This document shows positions 16,106 to 23,953 of a DNA stretch of 28,978 bases, in pieces. Below the pieces are notes generated by a model. The model made no database searches. It was not told the origin of the DNA and saw nothing but the letters and a program-made list of their open reading frames with translations. Within the stretch, counting starts at the first letter, position 1, and every line of letters starts with the position of its first letter. Made by a program: the position numbers and the translations under genes. Source of the DNA: CAZEFK01 sp964511405 (GTDB lineage Bacteria > Pseudomonadota > Alphaproteobacteria > Elsterales > Elsteraceae); assembly GCA_964511405.1 (NCBI GenBank), contig CAZEFK010000088.1:1-28978 (forward strand). Reading direction: 5' to 3'.

Positions 16106-16756
16106 CTACGTCACGGCCTCGAGCAGCCGGGTGCCGAAACGTCCCTGGTCCGGGGCCGCCGCCGCCCGGGCGCTCAGGATCGTGTCGAGCCCCAAGCTGC
16201 GCCCGAACCGATGCACCACGAAGATCGCCTGCAGCAGCAGAAGGAAGAAATAGGTCCACGGCCACTCGTGCGGCGCGCTGTACAGCCCGAGCCACAGATT
16301 GAGGATCTGCAAGGCGCCGATCGCCGCCCACAGGCGCATCGTCAGGCCGAGAATCAACGAGATCGCCGTCAACAGCTCCAGGCCATAGACGATCGGCGCA
16401 AAGACGTAGAAGTGCGGCAGGATGATGTTGTTGACCAGGTCGGCCTGCACTTGAAAGGCGGCTGACTTGCCCATCTGCGCCATCCAGAAGCCGAGGCCGG
16501 CGGCGGTCAGCGGCGCGTCCGGCTGGTCGGTATAGGTGGGCGGCAGCTTCCACAGGGTCTGCTCCCACCACATCATCCCGATGACCAGACGCACCAGCCA
16601 GTTGAACAGATGCAGCACCGTGCGCTGCTCCCGATACCGGGCGAACACATAGACGGCAATGCCAATGCTGGACAGGGCCAGGATCCAGAATGCAATCGTG
16701 GGCCATCCGGGCTGCTGCGCGAACTGGATGGTATCGGTAAAGGGATCGGGATTCAT
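16106..16756 (-). CDS. DoxX/DoxD-like integral membrane protein
   Basis: 216 aa with four to five hydrophobic segments, at about 20-38, 50-65, 108-128, 133-155 and 162-182. The segment GLYSAPHEWPWTYFFLLLLQ followed by FVVHRFGRSLGLD is characteristic of DoxX/DoxD proteins. DoxD is the small subunit of archaeal thiosulfate:quinone oxidoreductase; bacterial relatives are inner-membrane proteins linked to quinone or thiol redox chemistry, mostly uncharacterised. ATG 16756 follows GGAGG (spacing about 7). The gene lies 30 bases after the phnC-like stop, within the transporter/flavoprotein run. A link to sulfur metabolism is a suggestion from the family only. Confidence 0.8.
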   Translation of the reverse strand: MNPDPFTDTIQFAQQPGWPTIAFWILALSSIGIAVYVFARYREQRTVLHLFNWLVRLVIGMMWWEQTLWKLPPTYTDQPDAPLTAAGLGFWMAQMGKSAAFQVQADLVNNIILPHFYVFAPIVYGLELLTAISLILGLTMRLWAAIGALQILNLWLGLYSAPHEWPWTYFFLLLLQAIFVVHRFGRSLGLDTILSARAAAAPDQGRFGTRLLEAVT

Positions 16757-16786
16757 GTGTCGCCTCCAGTTCTTCGGGTCCCTGCG

Positions 16787-17536
16787 TCAGGCGGAGAAAA
16801 TCAGTTGCCGATTGGCATCCGACAAACTGGCGGCGGGCTCATCGACGACCAGGCGACCGCGCCGCAACCCGACGATGCGGTCGGCATAGGCCATCGCCAG
16901 CTCGACCTGATGCAGGCTGACCAGCACCGCGATCATGCGCTCGTGGGCAATATCGCGCAAAATGCCCAAAATGCCCCTGGCCGCCTCCGGATCGAGGCTG
17001 GCCACCGGTTCGTCCGCCAACACGAACCGGCTGCGCTGGCACAGCGTCCGCGCGATCGCGACGCGCTGCTGCTGCCCGCCGGACAGGGTGTCGGCGCGCT
17101 GCCCGGCGTGCGACAGCATGCCGACGCGGTCGAGGGCGGCGAGCGCCAGCTGGCGATCCTGTCGGGAAAAGCGGCCGGCGACGACCCGCCAGGTCGGCAC
17201 TTGGCCAAGGCGTCCGGCGAGCACGTTGTCGAGCGCGTTCCGCCGGCGGATCAGGTTGAACTGCTGGAAGATGAAGCCGACCTCGCGGCCCGCGGCCACG
17301 CTATCAGGCCGAATTGCCTGCCGGCCCACGAAGATCTGCCCGGCATCCAGCCGGGCGAGCTGCGACACGCAGCGCAGCAGCGTGGTCTTGCCGGCGCCGC
17401 TCGCGCCGAGAATCGCGACGACCTCGCCGGGCGAGACCTCGAACGACAGATCGTCGAGCACCGTCCGCTCGCCGATGCGCTTGCTCAGCCCGACGATGCG
17501 CAGCGTCGAGGGGGGCGCCGAAGCCGCGGGCGTCAC
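16787..17536 (-). CDS. phnC: PhnC-like ABC transporter ATP-binding protein
   Basis: 249 aa. Walker A GASGAGKT (44-51), Q-loop Gln91 in FIFQQFNLI, signature LSGGQ (151-155), Walker B FVLADEP (171-177) and switch His in LVSLHQVELAM. The insertion between Q-loop and signature (NALDNVLAGRLG) is typical of PhnC. GTG 17536 is chosen because it overlaps the phnE stop as GTGA; the frame runs open much further upstream but only through antisense or out-of-frame phnE sequence. Energises uptake of a phosphonate-, phosphite- or similar oxyanion-type solute together with the PhnE- and PhnD-like proteins just upstream. The true substrate is unknown. Confidence 0.9.
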   Translation of the reverse strand: MTPAASAPPSTLRIVGLSKRIGERTVLDDLSFEVSPGEVVAILGASGAGKTTLLRCVSQLARLDAGQIFVGRQAIRPDSVAAGREVGFIFQQFNLIRRRNALDNVLAGRLGQVPTWRVVAGRFSRQDRQLALAALDRVGMLSHAGQRADTLSGGQQQRVAIARTLCQRSRFVLADEPVASLDPEAARGILGILRDIAHERMIAVLVSLHQVELAMAYADRIVGLRRGRLVVDEPAASLSDANRQLIFSA

Positions 17537-18336
17537 AGCATTCTCCGGCGCAGCCAGGCGCTGAGCTGGTCGATCCCGGTGACCATCGCCAGGATGACCA
17601 GGAGGATGGTGAACAGGCGCGGGAAATTCAGCAGGTCGACGCTGTTCTTCAGCTCCTGCCCGATCCCGCCGGCCCCGACCAGCCCGAGCACGGTCGACGA
17701 CCGCACGTTGAACTCCCAAACATACAGCGTGACCGAGGTCAGGCTCGGCAGGACATCGGGCAGCAGGGCATAGAAGATCACCTTGATCCGATTGGCCCCG
17801 GCCAGGGCCACCGCCTCCAGCGGGCCCGGCTCGGCGGCTTCGATCGTTTCCGACCAGAGCTTGGCGATGGTGCCCGCCGAGTGCAGGCCGACCCCCAGGA
17901 CGCCGGCAAACGGCCCCAGGCCGACGGCCGTGACGAACAGCAGGGCGAAGACGAAGGAATCGATGCCGCGCAAGCCGTTGAGGAACCAGCGGACGGTGGT
18001 GTAGAGGCGCTGACTTGGCGTGACGTTGCGGGCGGCCAGGACGCAGAGGGGGATGGCGATCAGCATCCCCAAGCTGGTCCCGACGACCGCCATGGCGATG
18101 GTCTCCAGGCCCCGCCCGATCAGCACATCCAGGTCGCCGATATCGGGCGGCCACGCCTTGGCCGCCCACTGCGCCAGGCGCGGCAGGCCGCTCCACAGCC
18201 GGTCGAGATCGAACCCGACATAGTGGAGGCAAGCGACGTAAAGCGACGCGAGCGCCAGCAGCATGACCACGAACCGCGGCGACGGCCATGCCGCCGCGGC
18301 GGGATCGGGGTAGCGCAGGCCCGATCGGTCGGTCAT
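17533..18336 (-). CDS. phnE: PhnE-like ABC transporter permease
   Basis: 267 aa. Hydrophobic segments at about 21-40, 75-100, 125-150 and near the C-terminus (LFTILLVILAMVTGI). The coupling-helix motif EAVALAGANRIKVIFYALLP (EAA...G loop) is present, followed by LGLVGAGGIGQELKNSVDL, a hallmark of phosphonate/methionine-type permeases. ATG 18336 gives the expected N-terminus (MTDRSGLRYPDP before TM1); the longer reading would only re-read the end of the phnD-like gene. Starts 16 bases after the phnD-like stop and overlaps the phnC-like start by 4 bases. No separate phosphatase or C-P lyase gene follows. Confidence 0.9.
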   Translation of the reverse strand: MTDRSGLRYPDPAAAAWPSPRFVVMLLALASLYVACLHYVGFDLDRLWSGLPRLAQWAAKAWPPDIGDLDVLIGRGLETIAMAVVGTSLGMLIAIPLCVLAARNVTPSQRLYTTVRWFLNGLRGIDSFVFALLFVTAVGLGPFAGVLGVGLHSAGTIAKLWSETIEAAEPGPLEAVALAGANRIKVIFYALLPDVLPSLTSVTLYVWEFNVRSSTVLGLVGAGGIGQELKNSVDLLNFPRLFTILLVILAMVTGIDQLSAWLRRRML

Positions 18337-18352
18337 CTCCGGCGCCGCCCGA

Positions 18353-19240
18353 TTACTTCCGGGCCTTGATCGCACCGACCGCAAGGCCCGCATCCTCGAT
18401 CAGCTTGTAGTATTGGTGATCCGATGCGATGAACCCGGTGTAGTGATTCGGCAGGATCTCTTTTGCCTGCGCCTCGGTGATACCGGTCAAAATCGCCTGG
18501 ATCTTCTGGACAAGGGCCGGGTCGAGCCCGTGGCGGCCGGCGATCGCGTCATTGGGCAACTCATCGGACGTCCAGACGACCTTGGTGGCTTGCGCGCTGA
18601 TCGCGCCGCCTTCGATCATCGCCGTCCGATTGCGATCATAGTCGGTCGCAAGATCGGATTGGCCATTCGCCACCGCGATCTCATTGGCAGCGTGGGTCGC
18701 GCCCTCATGATATTGGAAATACTGTTTGGGATCGATCCCGCGCGACTTGAACCAGTATGTCGGGATCAACCACCCCGACGTCGAGCCGACATCGGCGAAG
18801 GACATGCGCAGTCCTTTGCCGTCGTCGGGCCAAGTCTTGATCGTGAGGTCGGGTCGCGCGACGACGATGGCGTGATAGACCGGCTTGCCATCATATTTGA
18901 CGGTCGCGAGGGCATCGCCGGCACCTTGATTGTGCGCGATCACATAGCCCCACGGTCCCATCCAGGCGACGTCGACTTGTTCGCTGGCCAGGGCCACCGC
19001 GATCCCGGCAAAGTCGGTGGTCGCCTCGAGGGTGTAGTCGACGCCGAGCGCATGGGCCAGATATTTGACGAGCGGGTCCAAGGCCTTCTTGGATTCGGCA
19101 GGGGTCGGCAGCAGCGGCGCCACCCCGAACCGCAGCGTGTTGGCGGCCTCTGCCGGTCGCGCCGGCATCGAAACGGCACCGGCCAGAACGACCGCAGCGA
19201 CGACCGCGCCGGCCGCCGTCGAAGGGATTGTGCGTCTCAT
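18353..19240 (-). CDS. phnD: PhnD-like periplasmic phosphonate/oxyanion-binding protein
   Basis: 295 aa. A signal peptide covers about residues 1-33 (MRRTIPSTAAGAVVAAVVLA ... AEAA), so the mature protein is periplasmic. Family motifs are ATTDFAGIAVALASEQVDVA, WMGPWGYVIAH, SFADVGSTSGWLIPTYWF and NGQSDLATDYD. The Ser/Thr-rich loop GSTSG contacts the anionic ligand in known PhnD/PtxB proteins. ATG 19240 overlaps the nucleoside phosphorylase stop (ATGA), a sign of translational coupling. With the PhnE- and PhnC-like genes it makes a complete importer. Ligand cannot be predicted from sequence alone: phosphonates, phosphite or another small oxyanion are candidates. Confidence 0.9.
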   Translation of the reverse strand: MRRTIPSTAAGAVVAAVVLAGAVSMPARPAEAANTLRFGVAPLLPTPAESKKALDPLVKYLAHALGVDYTLEATTDFAGIAVALASEQVDVAWMGPWGYVIAHNQGAGDALATVKYDGKPVYHAIVVARPDLTIKTWPDDGKGLRMSFADVGSTSGWLIPTYWFKSRGIDPKQYFQYHEGATHAANEIAVANGQSDLATDYDRNRTAMIEGGAISAQATKVVWTSDELPNDAIAGRHGLDPALVQKIQAILTGITEAQAKEILPNHYTGFIASDHQYYKLIEDAGLAVGAIKARK

Positions 19241-20073
19241 CGAGGACTCTCCATGGTTTGGCGGGCGTGACGGGCCTGGGTCGGCAGCCCGTGGCGCCAG
19301 GCCTGCGCGGCTGCCGCGATCACCTCGAGCGAGGCCAGCGCGCCGTCGGCCTCGCCCTTCTCGAAATCGCCCTGCGACACGGCCATCTGGTTGGTCACAT
19401 GGGCGAAGCACAGGACCGGCCGACGGCGGACCTGGGCGAAGGCGTAGAGCGCGGCCGCTTCCATTTCGACGGCCAGGATCTGTCGAGCGCGGCAGTGTTC
19501 GATGGCGCCGGCGGTCTCCCGGAACGGCGCGTCAGTGGTCCAGCTCGCCCCGCGCCAGAGCGGCTGGCTCAAGGTCGGGCTGATCTGCATGACGCGCTCG
19601 ACCAGGACCGGGTCGGCGTCGACGAACTCGGCGGGCGGCAGGTAGTGGTAGCTGGTGCCCTCGTCGCGCAGCGCCCGGTCGATCAGCACGAAGTAGGGCG
19701 GCGTGCCGCGCGCCACGATCTGTCCCGCCGACGTCACGCTGATGAGCAGCCGGCAGCCCGACACGAACAGCTGTTCGGCCAGCAGCACGGCGAACGAGGC
19801 CCCGACTGCGCAGCCGATGATCCCGAAGCGCTGCCCATCATGGTCGAACTCGTGCAGGTCGGTGTGGTAGCAGGCCCAGCCGGGCGCACGTCGGGCACGG
19901 CCGGTGCGCGTCAGCATGCGGACGATGTCGCCGTCGGGATCGAGAATGCCGACCTCAGGCACCGCGATCGCCGGCAGGTTCTTCTGGCGCCTGGCCTCGC
20001 GCAGCAGGTTCCCGGGCTCGAACACCGAGGCGGCGTCGTAGTCCTTGTTTGCAAGGATCGGTGGCCGCGTCAT
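19237..20073 (-). CDS. Nucleoside phosphorylase family protein (PNP/UDP type)
   Basis: 278 aa of the PNP_UDP_1 superfamily. IIGCAVGASFAVLLAEQLF and LLISVTSAGQI are the core strands with the phosphate/ribose-binding region, and ILAVEMEAAALYAFA carries the conserved VEMEAAAL ribose-contact motif; HVTNQMAVSQGDFEKGE closes the base site. Enzymes of this family cleave the glycosidic bond of nucleosides (phosphorylases or nucleosidases) in the cytosol. ATG 20073 lies 4 bases after the GT-C stop, and the stop overlaps the phnD-like start. The frame is open to 20211, but those residues are low-complexity shadow of the GT-C gene. Substrate unknown; its position suggests a pathway-specific nucleoside rather than general salvage. 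Confidence 0.85.
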   Translation of the reverse strand: MTRPPILANKDYDAASVFEPGNLLREARRQKNLPAIAVPEVGILDPDGDIVRMLTRTGRARRAPGWACYHTDLHEFDHDGQRFGIIGCAVGASFAVLLAEQLFVSGCRLLISVTSAGQIVARGTPPYFVLIDRALRDEGTSYHYLPPAEFVDADPVLVERVMQISPTLSQPLWRGASWTTDAPFRETAGAIEHCRARQILAVEMEAAALYAFAQVRRRPVLCFAHVTNQMAVSQGDFEKGEADGALASLEVIAAAAQAWRHGLPTQARHARQTMESPR

Positions 20074-20077
20074 GGGG

Positions 20078-21376
20078 TCAGCCGGCTGGACGTGCCGCGG
20101 CGCGGCGGGCGAAGCCGGCGAGCCGCTCCCGCCCGATCCAGGCCGCGACGGCGACGGCGAGGCCGCCGCCATAGACGATCGTGCCGGTCTCGACGAAATC
20201 GCGCGGGACATACAGCAGGACGCTGGCCCCGGCCATGTACAGCAGGCTCCAATCGAGCTGGAGGCAGCAGAGCGCCAGCGGCGCGGCGAGATACCAGGCG
20301 AAGTGCGGGGAGGCGGTGATCAGCGTCACCCGCGACAGCAGGACGGCCTTGCGCGCCGACGGGACCTCCGGCTGACGGATCAGGACGAGGGTCAGCCCGG
20401 CCAGCATCAGGCCGGCGATGATCACGAAGCCGATGGTCGGGATCGGGACCGGCAGCAGCGCCCGCGCGACCGCCAGCGGCCAGAACGCCGTGCCGCTCTC
20501 GAGCCCTTCCTCTTGCACATATCCCGGCAGAAAGCCCAGGACGCGCCACCCGGCGCCGAGATAGACGCCGTAGCAGGCCGCGGCGGTGACAAGGAACGCC
20601 GCCGGCAGGCGCAGGCTCCACGGTCGATACAGCGCCGGGGCGAACAGCAGGGCGGACGGCTTGACCAGGCAAGCCGCGGCCAGCGCAACTCCGCTCAGCG
20701 CCGGCCGCTCGCGGCGGCACAGCCAGAAGGCGACGACGACGCCCAGGATCATGGCGGCGTCGACATGGCCGTCGCCCGCGAACGACCAGATCGGCAGCGG
20801 GTGCCAGGCGTAGATCAGCAGGTGCCCGGCCGGCCGGCCCTGGCGCTGCAGCAGCCGCCACAGCAGCAGCGCGGCGCCGGCCTCGCACGCCACCATCGCC
20901 AGCTTCATTGCAGCCACCGAGTCGTCGAGGCGCGTGACCGCGTAGAACAAGAACTGGGCGACCGGGGGATAGATGGTCGTGGCGTAGTCGCGGCGGTTGA
21001 TGTTCGGATAGACCTGGACGTCGCGCAGGGCGGCGAGGGCCGGATCGGCCGGAACATAGCGATAGGGATTGACGCCGGCGGCTTGGACCCGACCATCCCA
21101 GACATAGCGGTAGATGTCGGTGGACAGCACCGGAGGGGCGGCCACCAGGACCAGGCGCGCCGCGAGTGCACAGCCGAGCGCGGCGATCAAGCCGGCGCCA
21201 ACCGGCGGCCGGCGCAGCAGAACGGCAACGCCTGCCGCGTAGAGCACCCATTGTCCGAGCGCAATGACCACCGTCGCGCCCGCACGGTCGTGCATCGCGA
21301 ACCAGTGGCCGAGGCCGGTCGTCAGCACCAGCAGGCATCCGACCAGCGGCAGGGCTGTGGGCGCCCATCGGCTCAT
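20078..21376 (-). CDS. GT-C type membrane glycosyltransferase (GT87/mannosyltransferase-like)
   Basis: 432 aa with about ten hydrophobic segments. The first periplasmic loop has STDIYRYVWDGRVQAAGVNP and NINRRDYATTIYPPVAQFLF, the D-x-YRYxWDGR type motif of GT-C enzymes that use polyprenyl-phosphate sugars (PIG-M/MptA-like and GT87). WHPLPIWSFAGDGHVDAAMI is a second conserved loop with acidic residues. ATG 21376 overlaps the upstream stop (ATGA). The GT2 encoded two genes upstream looks like a polyprenyl-phosphate sugar synthase that could supply its donor. Likely acts at the inner membrane with its active site facing the periplasm; acceptor unknown. Confidence 0.85.
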   Translation of the reverse strand: MSRWAPTALPLVGCLLVLTTGLGHWFAMHDRAGATVVIALGQWVLYAAGVAVLLRRPPVGAGLIAALGCALAARLVLVAAPPVLSTDIYRYVWDGRVQAAGVNPYRYVPADPALAALRDVQVYPNINRRDYATTIYPPVAQFLFYAVTRLDDSVAAMKLAMVACEAGAALLLWRLLQRQGRPAGHLLIYAWHPLPIWSFAGDGHVDAAMILGVVVAFWLCRRERPALSGVALAAACLVKPSALLFAPALYRPWSLRLPAAFLVTAAACYGVYLGAGWRVLGFLPGYVQEEGLESGTAFWPLAVARALLPVPIPTIGFVIIAGLMLAGLTLVLIRQPEVPSARKAVLLSRVTLITASPHFAWYLAAPLALCCLQLDWSLLYMAGASVLLYVPRDFVETGTIVYGGGLAVAVAAWIGRERLAGFARRAAARPAG

Positions 21377-22122
21377 CGGCCAGTCTGCAGCGTTGCGGTG
21401 GCAGCGCCGACCCGGCTTCGCCCCGCCAACCACGCCGCCGTATGCGGCGCGGCATAGCCGGCGCCCGGTGCCGCCAGCTCGTCGATCAGCCGCGCCAGGG
21501 CCGGGCCGTCGTCGACGTCGTACCAGGGCTGGAGCTCGGTCAGGGGCAGCCCCGCTTCCCGGGCCCGGGCCCGGGTCTGATCGGCGACGCGATCGGTGCT
21601 CCAGGCGATGCCGCTGAACAGGTGCGGGATCGGCCGGGTCATGCCGATCAGGTAGTAGCCGCCATCCTCGGCCGGTCCGAGGACGACCCGGTCGCCCGGT
21701 GCGGCCAGGGCCTGGACGGCGCGCCGGAGGCAGTCGGTCGGCAGCGTCGGGCTGTCGGAATTGAGCAGGCACACGGTGGTGTGCCCCAGCGCGAACAGGC
21801 CGCGGGCGGCGTGCAGCAGGGAGCGCCCGAAGCCGGTAACACCGTCGCCGGCGCCATCGGACCCGTCGGCCAGGACGAAGCCGGTCCCGGCCCCGGCGAT
21901 GCCGTCGAACAACGCCTCGGTCCCCGCCGGTGCAAAGGCCAGATAGCCGCTGATCGGCAGCGCCCGGCCGGTTAAGTCGATGTTGCCCAGCATGTCCTTG
22001 AGGAAGCAGGCGTTGAGGTCGCGCGCCTCGTCCGGCGTGAGCGGCGGCACCAGGCGTGTCTTGACCGCCCCCGCCCGCGGCGCCTTGGCCATCACCGCGA
22101 TGGCACAGCGACCTGCCGTCAC
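21373..22122 (-). CDS. TIGR04282/DUF2064 family transferase (nucleotide-sugar transferase fold)
   Basis: 249 aa from GTG 22122, which overlaps the preceding stop as GTGA. VMAKAPRAGAVKTRLVPPLT is the nucleotidyltransferase-like N-terminal loop, CLLNSDSPTLP the DSP metal/substrate motif and LGPAEDGGYYLIGM the family signature. TIGR04282 was defined as 'rSAM/selenodomain-associated transferase 1' and is now often annotated 'arsenosugar biosynthesis glycosyltransferase' from neighbourhood; the fold also resembles sugar-nucleotidyl or CofC-type guanylyltransferases. In this operon it stands between a GT2 and a GT-C enzyme, downstream of a radical SAM protein. The assignment to the family is firm; the reaction is not. 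Confidence 0.88.
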   Translation of the reverse strand: MTAGRCAIAVMAKAPRAGAVKTRLVPPLTPDEARDLNACFLKDMLGNIDLTGRALPISGYLAFAPAGTEALFDGIAGAGTGFVLADGSDGAGDGVTGFGRSLLHAARGLFALGHTTVCLLNSDSPTLPTDCLRRAVQALAAPGDRVVLGPAEDGGYYLIGMTRPIPHLFSGIAWSTDRVADQTRARAREAGLPLTELQPWYDVDDGPALARLIDELAAPGAGYAAPHTAAWLAGRSRVGAATATLQTGR

Positions 22123-22811
22123 GCTGCGCTCCGGGCGACGCGCGCGAAGGTCAGCACAATGCGCAAGCTCGCCTTGACCGTGCCCCGCAGCGAGCCCGCG
22201 ACCTTCGACTCACCGCCCATGCGCCGGCGGTAGGGCATCGGGATCTCTAGGATCCGCAGGCCGGCGCGAGCGGCCTTCATCTGCATCTCGAGGTTCCAGC
22301 CATAGGTCATTTCCTGCATGCCCAGGCGGTCCAGGGCGTCCCGGCGGATCGCGCGATAGGCGCACATGTCGCTGTAGCGCACGCCGTAGAGCGCGCCGAT
22401 CCCCCACCCGGCGAGCCGTCCGGCCAGGACCTGGTGCCAGCTCATCGACCCGGGCTCGCGGTCGCCGCGGGTGCGCGAGGCAATGACGAAGTCGTGCGTG
22501 CCCTGCCGGATGGGATCAATCAATCGGGCCATGAGATCGCCGCGATCGGCACCGTCGCCGTCCAGGAACACCAGGATCCCGGCATCGGGCCCGGCGGCGT
22601 CGACGCCCGCGGCGCAGGCGCGTCCATAGCCCCGGCGATCCACCGCGACCACCCGGGCACCGGCCTCGCACGCCCGGTCGGGGGTGCCGTCCGTGCTGCC
22701 GCTGTCGACGACGATGATCGCCGTCGCGAGGTCGCGTGGGATTTCACGGATCACCGGCCCGATCGTCGCCGCTTCGTTCAGCGTCGGAATGATCGCGGCT
22801 ACAGACTCCAT
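22119..22811 (-). CDS. Polyprenyl-phosphate sugar synthase-like family 2 glycosyltransferase
   Basis: 230 aa. AAIIPTLNEAATIGPVI, IIVVDSGSTDGTPDRACEAG and VFLDGDGAD (DxD) form the GT-A core; SDMCAYRAIRRDALDRLGM, TYGWNLEMQMKAA and MPYRRRMGGESKVAGSLRGT are the acceptor-side motifs seen in dolichol/undecaprenyl-phosphate mannose or glucose synthases. There is no C-terminal TM pair, so it is a soluble or peripheral type. ATG 22811 lies 13 bases inside the end of the radical SAM gene, so translation is coupled. It probably charges a polyprenyl phosphate with a sugar that the GT-C enzyme then transfers. Confidence 0.88.
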   Translation of the reverse strand: MESVAAIIPTLNEAATIGPVIREIPRDLATAIIVVDSGSTDGTPDRACEAGARVVAVDRRGYGRACAAGVDAAGPDAGILVFLDGDGADRGDLMARLIDPIRQGTHDFVIASRTRGDREPGSMSWHQVLAGRLAGWGIGALYGVRYSDMCAYRAIRRDALDRLGMQEMTYGWNLEMQMKAARAGLRILEIPMPYRRRMGGESKVAGSLRGTVKASLRIVLTFARVARSAA

Positions 22812-23848
22812 CTGAGCCCGCAGTTCTGGCACGGCTTGGGCGGCGTCTCCCCGAGCAACGCTTGGCGGAACTCCTGGTAGCGGGGTCCATTCCAGATCTC
22901 GCGCAGCGTCTGCTGTGTCGCGTCGCCGAGGGTGTAGCTGGCGTAGCCGCGCGCCGAGAACGGCGCGATGCAGCAGGGCAGTGCCCGGCCGTGGGCCGTG
23001 ATGTACATCAGCGACCAGGGCCGCCGGCAGGTCGACCAGGGCGTATCCGACTCCCGCTTCAGGCTGAGGCCGGGCTCGGTCGCGCCCGAGGCGTCCAGGG
23101 TCACGCCCAAGTCGGCGCCCAGCGCCTGCGCCTCGGCGATCGCATCCGCCTCGGTCTCCCGGACGGCCTCGAACAGGGACGAGGCCGTGCGCGCCAGCCC
23201 GCGCTCGAGGTCGTCGAAGACCAGGCGCTGCAGGTGCACCTCGCGCACGCCCATCCGCGCCGCCAGCCGGACGAACTCGGGCAGCTGATCGATGGTCTCC
23301 TTGAGGCCGGTCAGCCACAGCGAGACCCGGGGCGCGGTCGCGCCGATCCGGGCCTGCAGCGCCGTGAACTCGGTCACGTTGCGGACGATCCGGTCGAACA
23401 TGTCCTTGCCGCGCACCTGGAGGAAGCTGGCGGACTCCGCAGCGTCGAGCGATACGCGCAGCTCGTCCAGGCCAGTCTCGATCAGCTCGCGGCGCTTGCG
23501 CGGGACCAGCAGGGTGCCGTTGGTATTGAACAGGACATAGACGCCGCGCGCCTTGAGATGGCGGATCATCCGGGGAAGATCCTTGACCAGCATCGGCTCG
23601 CCGACGCCGTGCAGGACGACGCGCGCGACCTCAGGGACCTGATCGACGACGGACGTGAACAGCTCCCAACTCATATCGGCGGGCGGCTCAAGCTCCTCGA
23701 ACGTCCGTGGGCAGGTTTCGCACAGCAGATTGCAGCGATTCGTGACCTCCAGATACAAACACACCGGAGGCTGTTCGGCAGAAATCGACCGCTCCGACGA
23801 CACCGCTTCGAAGTAACGCCGCGGGTCTTTCATGTTCGTTGCAGCCAT
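22799..23848 (-). CDS. Radical SAM/SPASM domain protein
   Basis: 349 aa from ATG 23848, which follows AGGAAA at good spacing; a GTG at 23887 would add 13 residues but lacks such a site. CNLLCETC (Cys39, Cys43, Cys46) is the CxxxCxxC cluster site, LHGVGEPML replaces the GGEP motif, and FNTNGTLL and RVSLDAAES are core strands. A SPASM-like C-terminal region has Cys274 (TCRRPW), Cys292-Cys293 (ALPCCIAPF) and Cys340/Cys343 (CQNCG), enough for one auxiliary cluster. GDATQQTLREIWNGPRYQEF is the usual SPASM linker. Such enzymes modify peptides or small molecules by radical chemistry. First gene of the eleven-gene run and coupled to the GT2. Substrate unknown. Confidence 0.88.
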   Translation of the reverse strand: MAATNMKDPRRYFEAVSSERSISAEQPPVCLYLEVTNRCNLLCETCPRTFEELEPPADMSWELFTSVVDQVPEVARVVLHGVGEPMLVKDLPRMIRHLKARGVYVLFNTNGTLLVPRKRRELIETGLDELRVSLDAAESASFLQVRGKDMFDRIVRNVTEFTALQARIGATAPRVSLWLTGLKETIDQLPEFVRLAARMGVREVHLQRLVFDDLERGLARTASSLFEAVRETEADAIAEAQALGADLGVTLDASGATEPGLSLKRESDTPWSTCRRPWSLMYITAHGRALPCCIAPFSARGYASYTLGDATQQTLREIWNGPRYQEFRQALLGETPPKPCQNCGLRWSL

Positions 23849-23953
23849 GTCCGTTTCCTGGCTCTTCCGCAGCTGGTTACTCTGCACCTTTGCCGGAAAC
23901 TATATCAGCCCTCGATGACCGTTTGAGACGCGGTCTCGAGGCCCCGGGGCGGG

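Noticed and set aside
17537..18289. Long extension of the PhnC-like frame to 500 codons
   Set aside because: This part is out-of-frame phnE sequence; the GTG at 17536 that overlaps the phnE stop gives a normal PhnC length.
16787..19240. Calling the importer a C-P lyase phosphonate system
   Set aside because: No phnG-M, phosphonatase or ptxD gene accompanies it; only the transporter family is supported.
13995..23848. Naming the operon an arsenosugar pathway
   Set aside because: Only the TIGR04282 member and, more loosely, the nucleoside phosphorylase support it. There is no ArsM methyltransferase or ArsS-type Cys-rich radical SAM protein in the window, and the GT2 is of the polyprenyl-phosphate type, not TIGR04283.
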